This document shows positions 43,448 to 52,279 of a stretch of 64,000 nucleotides of DNA, piece by piece; the stretch's first letter is position 1, and every line of letters begins with the position of its first letter. The stretch spans positions 1 to 64,000 of the forward strand of contig CAYLXB010000004.1 of assembly GCA_964387495.1 (NCBI GenBank), written 5' to 3'. Position numbers and translations under genes: made by a program. Source of the DNA: DSXF01 sp964387495 (GTDB taxonomy: Bacteria > Chloroflexota > Anaerolineae > Anaerolineales > Villigracilaceae). The notes below the pieces were generated by a model, which worked only from the letters and a program-made list of their open reading frames with translations, did no database searches and was not told the origin of the DNA.

Positions 43448-44018
43448 GGAACAACAAAGCAACCACCGCCACAGCGGAACCCTGTCCCCTGAATTTGCCC
43501 TGTTAGGCTTCCTTGTTTCAGAGCCGAGGCACGGGTACGAATTGCACCAAAAATTCTTGAGCGAACTGGGAAATGTCTGGCATCTGAGCCAGAGCCAGGC
43601 TTATGCAATTTTAAAGCGGCTGGAAGCAAGGGGCGATATATCCGGACAGGTTGTCGAGCGGGATAAACTTCCCGCACGCCAGATGCTGCGGATCACTACA
43701 GCAGGCCGCCAGCGTTTCATGGACTGGCTCGAGAATGGTGTAGGGAGCAACGCCCGCTCCATCCGGCTTGAATTCTTGACCCGCCTGTATTTCTCGAATT
43801 TGTATACCCCTGAAAAGACTACCCGGATCTTTACAGTACAGTGTGAAGAGATCGAAAGGGTCATCCAGCGTTTGAAAGAGCTGCTGGCACACGTACCGCC
43901 GGAGCAAATCTATAACCGTGTCAGCCTTGAGCTTCGTCTTCACCAAATGGAACTGGTCCAGGAGTGGATGGCTGGGATAAAAAGCCAGTTTTATATCGTA
44001 CCAGAAGAGAACTCGTAG
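43446..44018 (+). CDS. PadR-family transcriptional regulator
   Basis: A 190-residue PadR regulator. The N-terminal winged helix (about residues 12-85) includes LLGFLVSEPRHGYELH and SQAYAILKRLEARGDI. The C-terminal helical domain has ERVIQRLKELLAH and LHQMELVQEWM, fitting the longer PadR subfamily. It opens the oxyanion/metal uptake operon, 33 nt before the permease gene, and its start overlaps a perfect palindrome, so it is likely an autoregulated repressor of the operon. A GTG two codons upstream is an alternative start. Confidence 0.87.
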   Translation: MEQQSNHRHSGTLSPEFALLGFLVSEPRHGYELHQKFLSELGNVWHLSQSQAYAILKRLEARGDISGQVVERDKLPARQMLRITTAGRQRFMDWLENGVGSNARSIRLEFLTRLYFSNLYTPEKTTRIFTVQCEEIERVIQRLKELLAHVPPEQIYNRVSLELRLHQMELVQEWMAGIKSQFYIVPEENS

Positions 44019-44051
44019 CATGAACCTGAATTCTACATAAGCAGGCCCACG

Positions 44052-44930
44052 ATGGCAACGGACTCAACCACCATACCTGTATCCCCACTCAGTAAGTTTC
44101 AGAAAATAAAGATGTCTCTACACTCAACCCGGTTTAGGATGGCGGGAGAAGCCTGGAAACTGCTGGCCTTGCCGCTCTTATTGTTCATTGCCTTCCCAAT
44201 CCTGGCGCTCTTTCTACAAACATCTGTGCCTGATTTTGTCAGGAACCTGAACCGCTCCCAGGTGATTCAAGCGATCAACCTGAGTTTATTCTCATCCCTG
44301 ATTACCACGATTGTCACCTGGATTACAGGAACACCGGTTGCATATTTACTGGCAGTACGCCGTTTCCGTTTCCATCACCTGATTGACACATTGATCGACC
44401 TCCCAACCGTCCTGCCTCCTGCAGTAGCGGGGGTTGCCTTGCTGATGGCCTTTGGGAGAAAAGGGGTGTTTGGGCCGTTACTTGCAGTGATGGGAATCCA
44501 AATCCCATTTACCATGATCGCTGTCATCATGGCACAGACCTTTATTGCTGCGCCGCTCTACATCAAGGCTGCGACGATTGGCTTTGCTTCGATCGATCCC
44601 GAATTGGGGCAGGCCGCAGCCCTGGATGGGGCCAACCGTTGGGAAATATTTCGCCATATTACCCTGCCCCTATCTTGGAGTTCACTATTGAGCGGTAGTG
44701 TAATGACCTGGGCACGAGCACTGGGTGAGTTTGGAGCGACTATCATTTTTGCCGGTAATTTCCAGGGTCGGACGCAGACCATGCCCCTGGCGATCTACAT
44801 CGGTTTCGAGATTGATCTGAATGTTGCCCTAACCCTGGCAATTGTCCTGATCTGTACTTCATCCCTGACATTGATGATCGTGAAATGGGTTTTGCATCAG
44901 AGGCTGGACACCCCGACCAAATTAAACTGA
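44052..44930 (+). CDS. ABC permease, ModB/TupB-like
   Basis: A 292-residue permease of the molybdate/tungstate/sulfate type with about six membrane segments. The EAA loop, ALDGANRWEIFRHITLPLSW, contacts an ATPase. The following gene encodes a ModA-containing lipoprotein, consistent with oxyanion import. No ModC-type ATPase is linked; the only ATPase downstream is of the FecE/BtuD type. Either it borrows a distant ATPase or shares the local one. Molybdate versus tungstate cannot be decided. Confidence 0.86.
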   Translation: MATDSTTIPVSPLSKFQKIKMSLHSTRFRMAGEAWKLLALPLLLFIAFPILALFLQTSVPDFVRNLNRSQVIQAINLSLFSSLITTIVTWITGTPVAYLLAVRRFRFHHLIDTLIDLPTVLPPAVAGVALLMAFGRKGVFGPLLAVMGIQIPFTMIAVIMAQTFIAAPLYIKAATIGFASIDPELGQAAALDGANRWEIFRHITLPLSWSSLLSGSVMTWARALGEFGATIIFAGNFQGRTQTMPLAIYIGFEIDLNVALTLAIVLICTSSLTLMIVKWVLHQRLDTPTKLN

Positions 44931-44997
44931 TGAAGGAATTGCATAGATGCCCACAATGTTCCGCACTGATTGGAAAGAGGGCAAAAAGGTGAATACC

Positions 44998-46869
44998 ATG
45001 CGCTACAAAGTTCTATCATGGGTGCTTTTGGCCATCATGTTGGCCAGCACTGCCTGCACGCCCCAGACGACCCCTGCTGCGCCAGCCGCTGTGCTGGCGA
45101 CTGTTGCCCCGGCCTCTGTTCCCACTGTCCAGTTGCCTGCAGAGGCGAGGACGCTGACCGTCCTGGCTGCGGCTTCGCTGACCGAATCCTTTACTGAACT
45201 GGGGCGGGTATTTGAAGCTCAAAATCCGGGAGTTACAGTTGCTTTCAACTTTTCCGGTTCCCAGGCGTTGGTTCAACAACTCGGCCAGGGTGCTGAAGCG
45301 GACGTTTTTGCCAGCGCCAGCAAGAAGTACATGGATACCGCCATCGAGTCCGGACGGGTGGCAACAGATGCGTCCAAGGTCTTTGTGAATAACCGCCTGG
45401 TGATCATCTTCCCGAAGGAAAATCCAGGTGGTGTGCAGGAATTGAACGACCTGACCAAAACAGGACTCAAGCTGGTATTGGCTGACAAATCAGTTCCGGT
45501 CGGGCAATATGCTTTGGATTTCCTGGAGAAGGCAGTTGCAGACCCGGCGTTCGACCCACAGTTCAAGGACAATGTCCTCAAGAACGTGGTCTCATACGAG
45601 GATAATGTCAAGTCAGTCTTTGCAAAGGTCTCCTTGGGTGAAGCGGACGCGGGGATCGTCTATATCACGGATATTACGGTGGATGCTGCTGATAAAGTCG
45701 GCAAATTGGATATTCCCGACGCGCTCAATACCATTGCCACCTATCCTGTTGCCCCCACTTCTGACAGCAAAAATCCCGGCCTGGCTCAAGCCTTCATTGA
45801 CCTGATCCTCTCGCCTGAAGGCCAGGGAGTGTTGGCGAAGTACGGTTTCATCCCGGCGGGTGGCGGTTCCAGTTCCAGCAGCGAAGTGACTGTCACCGAC
45901 GCTCTCGGACGTGAAGTAAAACTCGCCGCTGCCCCACAGCGCATTGTTCTGACAGGCAAGGCGCTTTTTATGATCGCAGATGCCTCCTACCTCTTTCCCG
46001 GAGCAGCCGAAAAGGTCATCGGCATGGGTGACGCGGGGCAGGGTTCAGGCAACTTTATTAAGTTAATCGATCCGAACTATGCCCAGAAAGCCACCCTTGG
46101 AAAGGATGCAGGCGCTGAGCAGATTGCATCTCTCCAGCCAGATCTGGTCATCTTGAAGAGTTACCTCGCTGACAGCGTGGGTGCGCCCATCGAAGCCCTT
46201 GGTATCCCAGTCGTTTACATCGACTTTGAAACACCCGAACAGTACAGCCGAGATCTGGCAATTTTGGGCAAGGTTTTCGGCAATGAAGCCTGCGCTACCG
46301 AAGTGGCCGCCCTCTACCAGTCGAAAATAGATGAAATTGCCCAAGCTGTGAAAGATGCATCCAAGCCGCGCGTCCTTGTGCTGTACTACAATGACAAAGA
46401 TGGCAATGTTGCCTTCAACGTCCCACCGATGAGTTGGATTCAAACCCAAATTGTAGAAATGGCAGGCGGTGAGCCCGTTTGGGTAGACACCAATCCCGCC
46501 AAAAGCTGGGCCCAGGTCACGCTGGAACAAATCGCCGCCTGGGATGCCGACCGAATTTTTGTCATCTCTTATTTCAAAAGCCCGGCCGAAGTGGTAGCCG
46601 GTTTAAAAGCCGATCCAAACTGGCAGGCCATCCGTGCGGTCAAAGAGAATAAACTCTATGCCTTTGCAGGCGACCTGTATAGCTGGGATCAACCCGATCC
46701 GCGCTGGATTCTTGGCCTCACCTGGCTGGCAGGTAAAATTCACCCCGATCTTTTCCCGACACTGGACATGAATGCTGAAGTGCAAAGCTTCTACCAGAAT
46801 TTCTATGGACTGGATGAAGCTTTCGTCAAGCAAAATATTGTCCCAACCTTCCAGGGTGACTTGCCGTAA
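44998..46869 (+). CDS. ModA and class III periplasmic-binding-protein fusion lipoprotein
   Basis: A 623-residue lipoprotein. A signal peptide with lipobox LASTAC puts the lipidated Cys at residue 20. Residues about 48-298 are a ModA-type oxyanion-binding domain (LTVLAAASLTESFTELG, NFSGSQALVQQL, GEADAGIVYITD). A GGGSSSSS linker leads to a second, unrelated binding domain (about 305-600) of the BtuF/FhuD/MolA class (APQRIVLTGKALFMIADA, QPDLVILKSYLADS). Each domain matches a different permease encoded on either side. The start at 44998 follows AAGGTGA and opens the signal peptide; an in-frame ATG at 44947 would add 17 polar residues. Confidence 0.88.
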   Translation: MRYKVLSWVLLAIMLASTACTPQTTPAAPAAVLATVAPASVPTVQLPAEARTLTVLAAASLTESFTELGRVFEAQNPGVTVAFNFSGSQALVQQLGQGAEADVFASASKKYMDTAIESGRVATDASKVFVNNRLVIIFPKENPGGVQELNDLTKTGLKLVLADKSVPVGQYALDFLEKAVADPAFDPQFKDNVLKNVVSYEDNVKSVFAKVSLGEADAGIVYITDITVDAADKVGKLDIPDALNTIATYPVAPTSDSKNPGLAQAFIDLILSPEGQGVLAKYGFIPAGGGSSSSSEVTVTDALGREVKLAAAPQRIVLTGKALFMIADASYLFPGAAEKVIGMGDAGQGSGNFIKLIDPNYAQKATLGKDAGAEQIASLQPDLVILKSYLADSVGAPIEALGIPVVYIDFETPEQYSRDLAILGKVFGNEACATEVAALYQSKIDEIAQAVKDASKPRVLVLYYNDKDGNVAFNVPPMSWIQTQIVEMAGGEPVWVDTNPAKSWAQVTLEQIAAWDADRIFVISYFKSPAEVVAGLKADPNWQAIRAVKENKLYAFAGDLYSWDQPDPRWILGLTWLAGKIHPDLFPTLDMNAEVQSFYQNFYGLDEAFVKQNIVPTFQGDLP

Positions 46870-46949
46870 GCGGCCTTGAAAATTAAGGGGCCGGTATTTA
46901 CAAAGCAAGCACCGGCTGCCACTTTCACCTTTCACTCAACGACCTCGCC

Positions 46950-47930
46950 TTGAAACGTTCTCTTACCATCCTCACCCTCCTGCTGATAACTATTTTCGTT
47001 CTTTCCGCACTGGTCGGGCGTTACCCGGCGCCAGGAATTCTCTCCTCTGAGCGCATCGCCCAGGATGAACTTGCCCAACGCCTCCTGTTCAATCTGCGCC
47101 TGCCGCGCTTGTTGACAGCCCTTCTTCTGGGCGTGACCCTTTCAGCGGCAGGTATGGTCTTTCAATTATTGTTCAGTAATCCGCTGGTCGAGCCAGGTTT
47201 TCTAGGTGTTTCACAGGGAGCAGCATTTGGCGCAGCATTTTCCATTGTTCTTTTGGGTGGCCCGGCGTTTATCACCCAAACCAGCGCCTCGTTCTTTGCA
47301 CTGGCCGGGTTGGGATTTTCCTACCTGCTTGCTCACCGCCTGCGCTACGGCGGCTGGATTCTGCGCCTTGTGCTTGCAGGCATTGCTGTCTCGGCGTTTT
47401 TCTCTGCTGGGCTGGGCTTGCTCAAATACCTGGCTGATCCGCTGACCCAACTGCCCGAAATCACCTTTTGGTTGCTTGGTGGATTGGCGAGTCTGACATG
47501 GAGTAAACTCCTCAGCATCCTGCCAGTTGTCCTTGCTGGTCTGGTAATCATCTATCTGTATCGCTGGCGACTCAATCTGTTGGCTCTCAACGAACAAACG
47601 TCCTTCTCGCTCGGCATTGCTCCCGGCCGTGAACGTTGGTTGCTCATTTTTGCCGCCGTTCTGCCTACTGCTTCTCTTATCTCGGTCAGCGGCATGATCG
47701 GTTGGGTGGGGCTCATTATCCCGCACATTGCCCGCCGCATGTTCCACGCGGACAGCCGTTTCAGTCTCCCCGCCGCCATGCTGCTCGGAGGTATTTTTAC
47801 CATGTTTTGTGACGATCTGGCGCGCATTCTGGTGGCGGGTGAAATCCCGCTCGGCATTCTCACTTCACTCTTTGGCGCGCTTATTTTCCTGGCCATGATG
47901 ACCTTCCAGCCAGCCCAATCTCGGCTATGA
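46950..47930 (+). CDS. FecCD-family ABC permease
   Basis: A 326-residue permease of the BtuC/FecCD/MolB family with about ten membrane segments. Conserved segments are LRLPRLLTALLLGVTLSAAGMVFQ, split here as RLPRLLTALLLG and LSAAGMVFQLLF, and GWVGLIIPHIARRM near residue 250. It begins with TTG at 46950. It follows the fused binding protein and overlaps the ATPase start by four bases, so the three form an importer for a siderophore, cobalamin, or, as in MolBCA, molybdate. The substrate follows from the fused ModA domain only by inference. Confidence 0.88.
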   Translation: MKRSLTILTLLLITIFVLSALVGRYPAPGILSSERIAQDELAQRLLFNLRLPRLLTALLLGVTLSAAGMVFQLLFSNPLVEPGFLGVSQGAAFGAAFSIVLLGGPAFITQTSASFFALAGLGFSYLLAHRLRYGGWILRLVLAGIAVSAFFSAGLGLLKYLADPLTQLPEITFWLLGGLASLTWSKLLSILPVVLAGLVIIYLYRWRLNLLALNEQTSFSLGIAPGRERWLLIFAAVLPTASLISVSGMIGWVGLIIPHIARRMFHADSRFSLPAAMLLGGIFTMFCDDLARILVAGEIPLGILTSLFGALIFLAMMTFQPAQSRL

Positions 47931-48700
47931 ACGAACCAATTCTCTCTTTTCGAAGCGTTTCTTTCGGTTACCATTCCTCTCACCCTATTTTGAAGGATGT
48001 GGATTTTGATCTGTATCCCGGACAAATTGCTGCCATCTTAGGCCCCAACGGTGCTGGAAAAACTACACTTCTCTCCCTGACCCTGGGTTGGCTCACCGCG
48101 TGGAGGGGCGAGATTCACCTGGCAGGGATTCCCCTCAAAACACTCTCGCCGCGCGAGCGTGGACATCGGATGGCGCTTGTGCCACAGAGCGAACATACAT
48201 CCTTCGAATACTCGGTGCTTGAGTATGTTCTGATGGGACGTGCCCCCCACCTGCCGCCACTGGAAATGCCAGGTATGGTGGATTATAAAATTGCCGCCGA
48301 TATCCTCAAACAGGTGGGTATCTCCGACCTGCAAAAGCGCTCCATCTTGAGTTTGAGCAGCGGCGAGTACCAACTGGTTTTAGTAGCGCGTGCCCTGGTG
48401 CAGCAGCCACGCTTGCTGCTGCTGGATGAGCCAACCTCTCACCTCGATTTGAGCAACAAAGGACGCTTGGTGCATCTGCTACGCGAATTGTCGAATCAAG
48501 GCGTTTCCATCATGTTTACAACGCATGAACCCGAGGTTGTGTCTGCATTGGCTGACTACCTGGTGCTTATGCAAAACGGACAGATCATAAAAGATGGAAC
48601 ACTCGATGAAGTTTTTACCAGCCAGTACTTGACCCTTCTCTATCAACTTCCCGTCTCCGTGACCGAAGTCACTGGAAAAAAGGTGGCTTTATGGATATAA
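47927..48700 (+). CDS. ABC ATP-binding protein, FecE/MolC type
   Basis: A 257-residue ATPase. Walker A is GPNGAGKTTLL, the signature motif is LSSGEYQLVLVARAL (Ser-Ser-Gly in place of SGG), and Walker B with catalytic Glu is LLLLDEPTSHLD. It pairs with the FecCD permease, with which it overlaps. Its last bases overlap the next gene by ten. It could also energise the ModB-like permease upstream, but the coupling-helix fit cannot be judged by eye. Confidence 0.9.
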   Translation: MNEPILSFRSVSFGYHSSHPILKDVDFDLYPGQIAAILGPNGAGKTTLLSLTLGWLTAWRGEIHLAGIPLKTLSPRERGHRMALVPQSEHTSFEYSVLEYVLMGRAPHLPPLEMPGMVDYKIAADILKQVGISDLQKRSILSLSSGEYQLVLVARALVQQPRLLLLDEPTSHLDLSNKGRLVHLLRELSNQGVSIMFTTHEPEVVSALADYLVLMQNGQIIKDGTLDEVFTSQYLTLLYQLPVSVTEVTGKKVALWI

Positions 48701-49239
48701 GCCAGTTTCTTTCTGCCTCTGGAAAGGGCAATATCCTCGTTATTACTGGTTGGCGTGGGGTTGGAAAAACATCTTATTGTCAGCAGGCTGCCGATAAATG
48801 CCAAAGGGCAGGATTAAGAGTGGCCGGGTTGCTTTCCCCTGCCCGCTTTGACCAGCAGCAAAAGAATGGTATTTTTGCACTTGATTTGAAGAGTCGCAAG
48901 ACCCAATTGGTCGCCAGTTCAATCCCTGGCGAAATTGATGGGATTTGCTTGGGAAACTGGATGTTTGATCCAAAAGCACTGGAATGGGGAAACCAGTGCC
49001 TGAGACGGGCAACTCCATCAGAAATATTGGTAGTCGACGAACTCGGCCCTTTGGAATTCGAGAGGCAAATTGGCTGGGCGGCAAGTTTTGATGTACTACG
49101 AGCCAAAGAATATCGACTGGCAATGGTGGTTATCCGCCCAGAGTGTATCGATGCTTTTTCCAAATTGGGTTTCGTGTTCCAAACGAGAGAAATAACCCGT
49201 GCCCAATTGCCGAGAGATTTCAGGTGCACCCGCTCATAA
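48691..49239 (+). CDS. THEP1-type nucleoside-triphosphatase
   Basis: A 182-residue P-loop protein of the NTPase_1/THEP1 or DUF2478 kind. The Walker A motif is TGWRGVGKTSYC near residue 20 and the Walker B-like segment is LVVDELGPLEFER. DUF2478/THEP1-like ATPases occur beside molybdate transporters and molybdopterin genes, agreeing with this operon position, overlapping the ABC ATPase by ten bases. Its role in transport or cofactor insertion is not known. Confidence 0.78.
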   Translation: MDISQFLSASGKGNILVITGWRGVGKTSYCQQAADKCQRAGLRVAGLLSPARFDQQQKNGIFALDLKSRKTQLVASSIPGEIDGICLGNWMFDPKALEWGNQCLRRATPSEILVVDELGPLEFERQIGWAASFDVLRAKEYRLAMVVIRPECIDAFSKLGFVFQTREITRAQLPRDFRCTRS

Positions 49240-49406
49240 TGACGTTCGATTTGTTCCTGAATGTCGGCGGATGTACGGACTCCAGCAATATCTGTTCTGG
49301 TAATGATCGAGTCGCTCATTTATCACTGCTCAAAAGAGAAAATGTCCGTTATACTTTGGTCAGTCTTCATGCCAAAGTAAGAAACAACCTGCAGGTCGGA
49401 AATTCT

Positions 49407-49566
49407 ATGTCACTCATATCTGCCCTCCGTACCTACTTCGGTTTCGACTCTTTTCGGGCGGGACAGGAAGATGCAACCCGATCCCTTCTCGATGGTAGCC
49501 ACACCCTTGCCATCATGCCCACCGGCGCGGGCAAATCGCTCATCTACCAGTTTGCCGCGCTTATGG
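49407..49566 (+). pseudogene. recQ: recQ 5' fragment
   Basis: Only the first ~53 residues of an ATP-dependent DNA helicase RecQ remain: RTYFGFDSFRAGQEDATRSL (motif 0) and the Walker A stretch MPTGAGKSLIYQFAALM. Homology ends abruptly just after motif I at about 49566, where sequence of a SWIM-domain protein begins in another frame. A deletion joined two genes. A weak open frame continues to 49799 out of frame with either parent. Confidence 0.82.
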
Positions 49567-49570
49567 TGGG

Positions 49571-50137
49571 GGCAGAGATGCATTGGCCGAGCAAGCCATT
49601 TTTACCGCGCAGTTGCTGGCAGGTGAAATGCCGCAAGACATCGAATTGGCCTTCGAAGCTGCGAGTGTCAGCCTGTTTCCATCCAGGCGCGCCGATTTAC
49701 AAACTGATTGCTCCTGCCCAGATTACGCCAACCCGTGTAAGCATGTTGCAGCCACGCATTACATTTTGGGCGAACGCTTTGATGAAGATCCGTTTCTGAT
49801 CTTCCGTTTACGAGGAAGAACCCAGGAACAGGTTATGGATGCACTTCGCCAGCGCCGGGCGGGGGGAGAGATAGAAATCGAAGAAGAGTTGGGAGAACCT
49901 GAGATTGTAATTCCACTGGAAGAACAGATAGCCCAATTCTGGGAATTCGCTGCTCCGCTTCAAGGCTTCTCGGTTTCCATTCGCCCTCCTGGGGTTGAGA
50001 TGCCCTTGCTTAAGCGGCTGGGCGAAGCGGGCTTTGTCTCCATACCGGGATTGGAGACTTTGCTGCGAGGGGCCTATCAATCCATCAGCCAAAAAGCAAT
50101 CGAAGCAGCGTATCAGGACGACGATGTGAAAGCATGA
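49571..50137 (+). pseudogene. SWIM zinc-finger protein, 3' fragment
   Basis: About 188 C-terminal codons of a SWIM-domain protein. The zinc motif is DCSCPDYANPCKHVAAT (CxCx...CxH) near the middle, and LAEQAIFTAQLLAGEMPQD precedes it. The N-terminal half is missing because of the junction with the recQ fragment. A TTG at 49583 could allow translation of the remainder, but there is no good ribosome site. Complete homologues are often found with SNF2-type helicases, which the organism may have elsewhere. Confidence 0.8.
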
Positions 50138-50184
50138 TCGCACTCCAATCTTTACCGGCTGTGGTACCATCAATATCTGCCCTG

Positions 50185-50219
50185 CGCGGTACAAATCGGC
50201 TTTATGAGTAAAGGTTTCG
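50185..50219 (+). repeat. Degenerate DUF35-end repeat, copy C
   Basis: A 35-nt segment starting CGCGGTACAAATCGG and matching 29 of 35 positions of 41918-41952. It lies 48 nt after the SWIM fragment, ahead of the convergent ABC cluster. Confidence 0.5.
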
Positions 50220-50335
50220 TAGAAGAACGTAGGTGGCGAAAATTTGCCTATTTTTGTTGATTTTCATTAGAGCCTGATTTGTAATCAGGTCCACAACCAA
50301 TTTCCCTGCTGGCATCGAGCCGGGTGCTGCCGTTA

Positions 50336-51304
50336 TTATTTCGTTTGTCCGGCGCTGACCGAGGAAATAAATACATCCTCGAGAGTCGGTGCGATCCATT
50401 CCAACCCGATGATGGGAATTTCCGCCGCTTGCAGGGTCCGGCGAATGGCATCCCGGTACTCCTCCGAATCTGGAATCACGGCATGGATCTGTGCTCCATA
50501 AAGGGCAACTTCATCCAATGGTATGGTATGGTTTTGCCGGGCGGCTTTCAACACGGACATCACACGCTCCGGCGCTGGCGAACTGATCTCCAGGACACGG
50601 CCGCGCATCTGGGTTTGTTTCAGGCAGGCAGGCGAATCCACGGCTACCAGGCGCCCCTGGCTGATAAACCCCACGCGCTGACATAATTCTGCTTCATCCA
50701 TGTAGTGGGTGGTTACCAGTATGGTGACACCCTGCTTGGCCATGTTGTAGATCAATTCCCAGAATTCCCTGCGGCTGATCGGGTCAACGCCGGCAGTTGG
50801 CTCGTCCAGGAAGACGACCCGCGGCCGGTGGATGATGGCACAGCCGAGCGCCAGGCGCTGTTTCCAGCCGCCGGAAAGGCTTCCAGTGATCACGTTGGCG
50901 CGGCCTGATAAACCTGCCATGTGGAGGATTTCAGCCTGCCTTTGTTCAAGTTGAGCAGGTGTGAGGCCATAGACACGTCCATAGAAGCGAATGTTCTCGC
51001 CGGCGGTCAGTTCGTTATACAGCGTGAACTGTTGCGACATATATCCCACTTGCGTCTGCATCCTTTTGGCCTCTTTGGCAGGATTGTATTCAAGCACCGA
51101 CATCTGGCCGGATGTCGGTTTGATCAACCCCAGCAGCATGCGAATGGTGGTAGTTTTGCCCGCGCCGTTTGGCCCCAGCCATCCGAATATTTCTCCCTCC
51201 TCGACGGAAAAGCTGACATGGTCCACTGCAACGAACTTGTCGAAATGTTTACTAAGTTCGTTGACCAGAATGGCAGGCTTCTTTATTGCCCTGCTTTCGT
51301 TCAT
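50336..51304 (-). CDS. ABC exporter ATPase (second of pair)
   Basis: A 322-residue ATPase of the DrrA/CcmA-like export class. Walker A is GPNGAGKTTTIRML, the signature is LSGGWKQRLALG, and Walker B is RVVFLDEPTAGVD. A C-terminal ~90-residue extension (VLEISSPAPERVMSVL and beyond) is typical of drug-export ATPases. It overlaps the other ATPase by four bases. Two ATPases followed by two ABC-2 permeases is the composition of the E. coli YbhF(two ATPase domains)-YbhS-YbhR exporter, with YbhF split here. Confidence 0.9.
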   Translation of the reverse strand: MNESRAIKKPAILVNELSKHFDKFVAVDHVSFSVEEGEIFGWLGPNGAGKTTTIRMLLGLIKPTSGQMSVLEYNPAKEAKRMQTQVGYMSQQFTLYNELTAGENIRFYGRVYGLTPAQLEQRQAEILHMAGLSGRANVITGSLSGGWKQRLALGCAIIHRPRVVFLDEPTAGVDPISRREFWELIYNMAKQGVTILVTTHYMDEAELCQRVGFISQGRLVAVDSPACLKQTQMRGRVLEISSPAPERVMSVLKAARQNHTIPLDEVALYGAQIHAVIPDSEEYRDAIRRTLQAAEIPIIGLEWIAPTLEDVFISSVSAGQTK

Positions 51305-52272
51305 CTCTTCTCCTGCGAGGCGGCATTGCTGTCCGTTTGCTGCCGGATCAGGCTGATAAAGGCTTCCTCCATGCGTACCTCGATCCTGCGAATTTCTTCA
51401 TGCCGGATCCCGTGAGCGAAAAGTTCTGCTTCAATTTCGGGCTTCCTTCGGAGGGCATCGTCCACGAAGACATGCAGTTTATCCCCATAAGTTTGCAGCT
51501 CTTTAACACACTTCAGGGATGCAACCAGGTTCCGGGCCAGGACAAAATCATGGGGTGCGATCTCAAGCAGGTCACCGGTTATCTTCTTCTTTATACCTTC
51601 AGGTATATCGTCGGCAATCAGTTTCCCGGCGTGCATCAAGCCGACGCGGGTGCAGCGTTCAGCCTCGTCCATGTAGGGTGTGCAAACAAAAACAGTCAAA
51701 CCCTTTTCCACGCGCAGGTTGCCGAGCAGATTCCAGAACTCTCTGCGGCTCACGGGGTCCACACCCAATGTCGGCTCGTCGAGCAAAACCACCTGGGGTT
51801 CGTGGATCAGACTGCAGGCCAGGGCCAGTTTCTTTTTCATTCCCCCTGACAGCTGCCCGGCCAGCCGACCTGTAAAATTGGTCAGCCCGGCAAAAGCCAG
51901 CAGTTCAGGGATTTTCTTTTTCTGTTGATTTGGCTCCACGCCTTGGATCTTTGCAAAGAAGCGAATATTCTCCAGGACTGTAAGATCGGCCAGCAGGACG
52001 AATTGTTGGGCAATGTAGCCAATGCGTTCGCGGATCTCGTAGGTGTCGCGCATCGAATCCAGACCGAGAATTGAACTTTCTCCCTGGGTGCGTGTCATCA
52101 ATCCAAGCACAACCCGGATGGTGGTGGTTTTGCCGGCACCGTCCGGGCCGATCAGTCCATAAGTTTCTCCTGGTCTGACTTGAAACGAAACATGGTCAAG
52201 CGCGGTGACTGAACCCCGGGACGATTTGAACAGTTTAACCAGGTTTCTAGCCGATATGGCAGGCTCGCTCAT
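51301..52272 (-). CDS. ABC exporter ATPase (first of pair)
   Basis: A 323-residue ATPase. Walker A is GPDGAGKTTTIRVV (Asp where most have Asn), the signature is LSGGMKKKLALA, and Walker B is QVVLLDEPTLGVD. The ~100-residue C-terminal extension resembles the other ATPase but is divergent, so the two are old paralogues that probably form a heterodimer. It lies seven bases after the stop of the permease gene upstream. Substrate unknown. Confidence 0.9.
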   Translation of the reverse strand: MSEPAISARNLVKLFKSSRGSVTALDHVSFQVRPGETYGLIGPDGAGKTTTIRVVLGLMTRTQGESSILGLDSMRDTYEIRERIGYIAQQFVLLADLTVLENIRFFAKIQGVEPNQQKKKIPELLAFAGLTNFTGRLAGQLSGGMKKKLALACSLIHEPQVVLLDEPTLGVDPVSRREFWNLLGNLRVEKGLTVFVCTPYMDEAERCTRVGLMHAGKLIADDIPEGIKKKITGDLLEIAPHDFVLARNLVASLKCVKELQTYGDKLHVFVDDALRRKPEIEAELFAHGIRHEEIRRIEVRMEEAFISLIRQQTDSNAASQEKR

Positions 52273-52279
52273 CGGGGAC

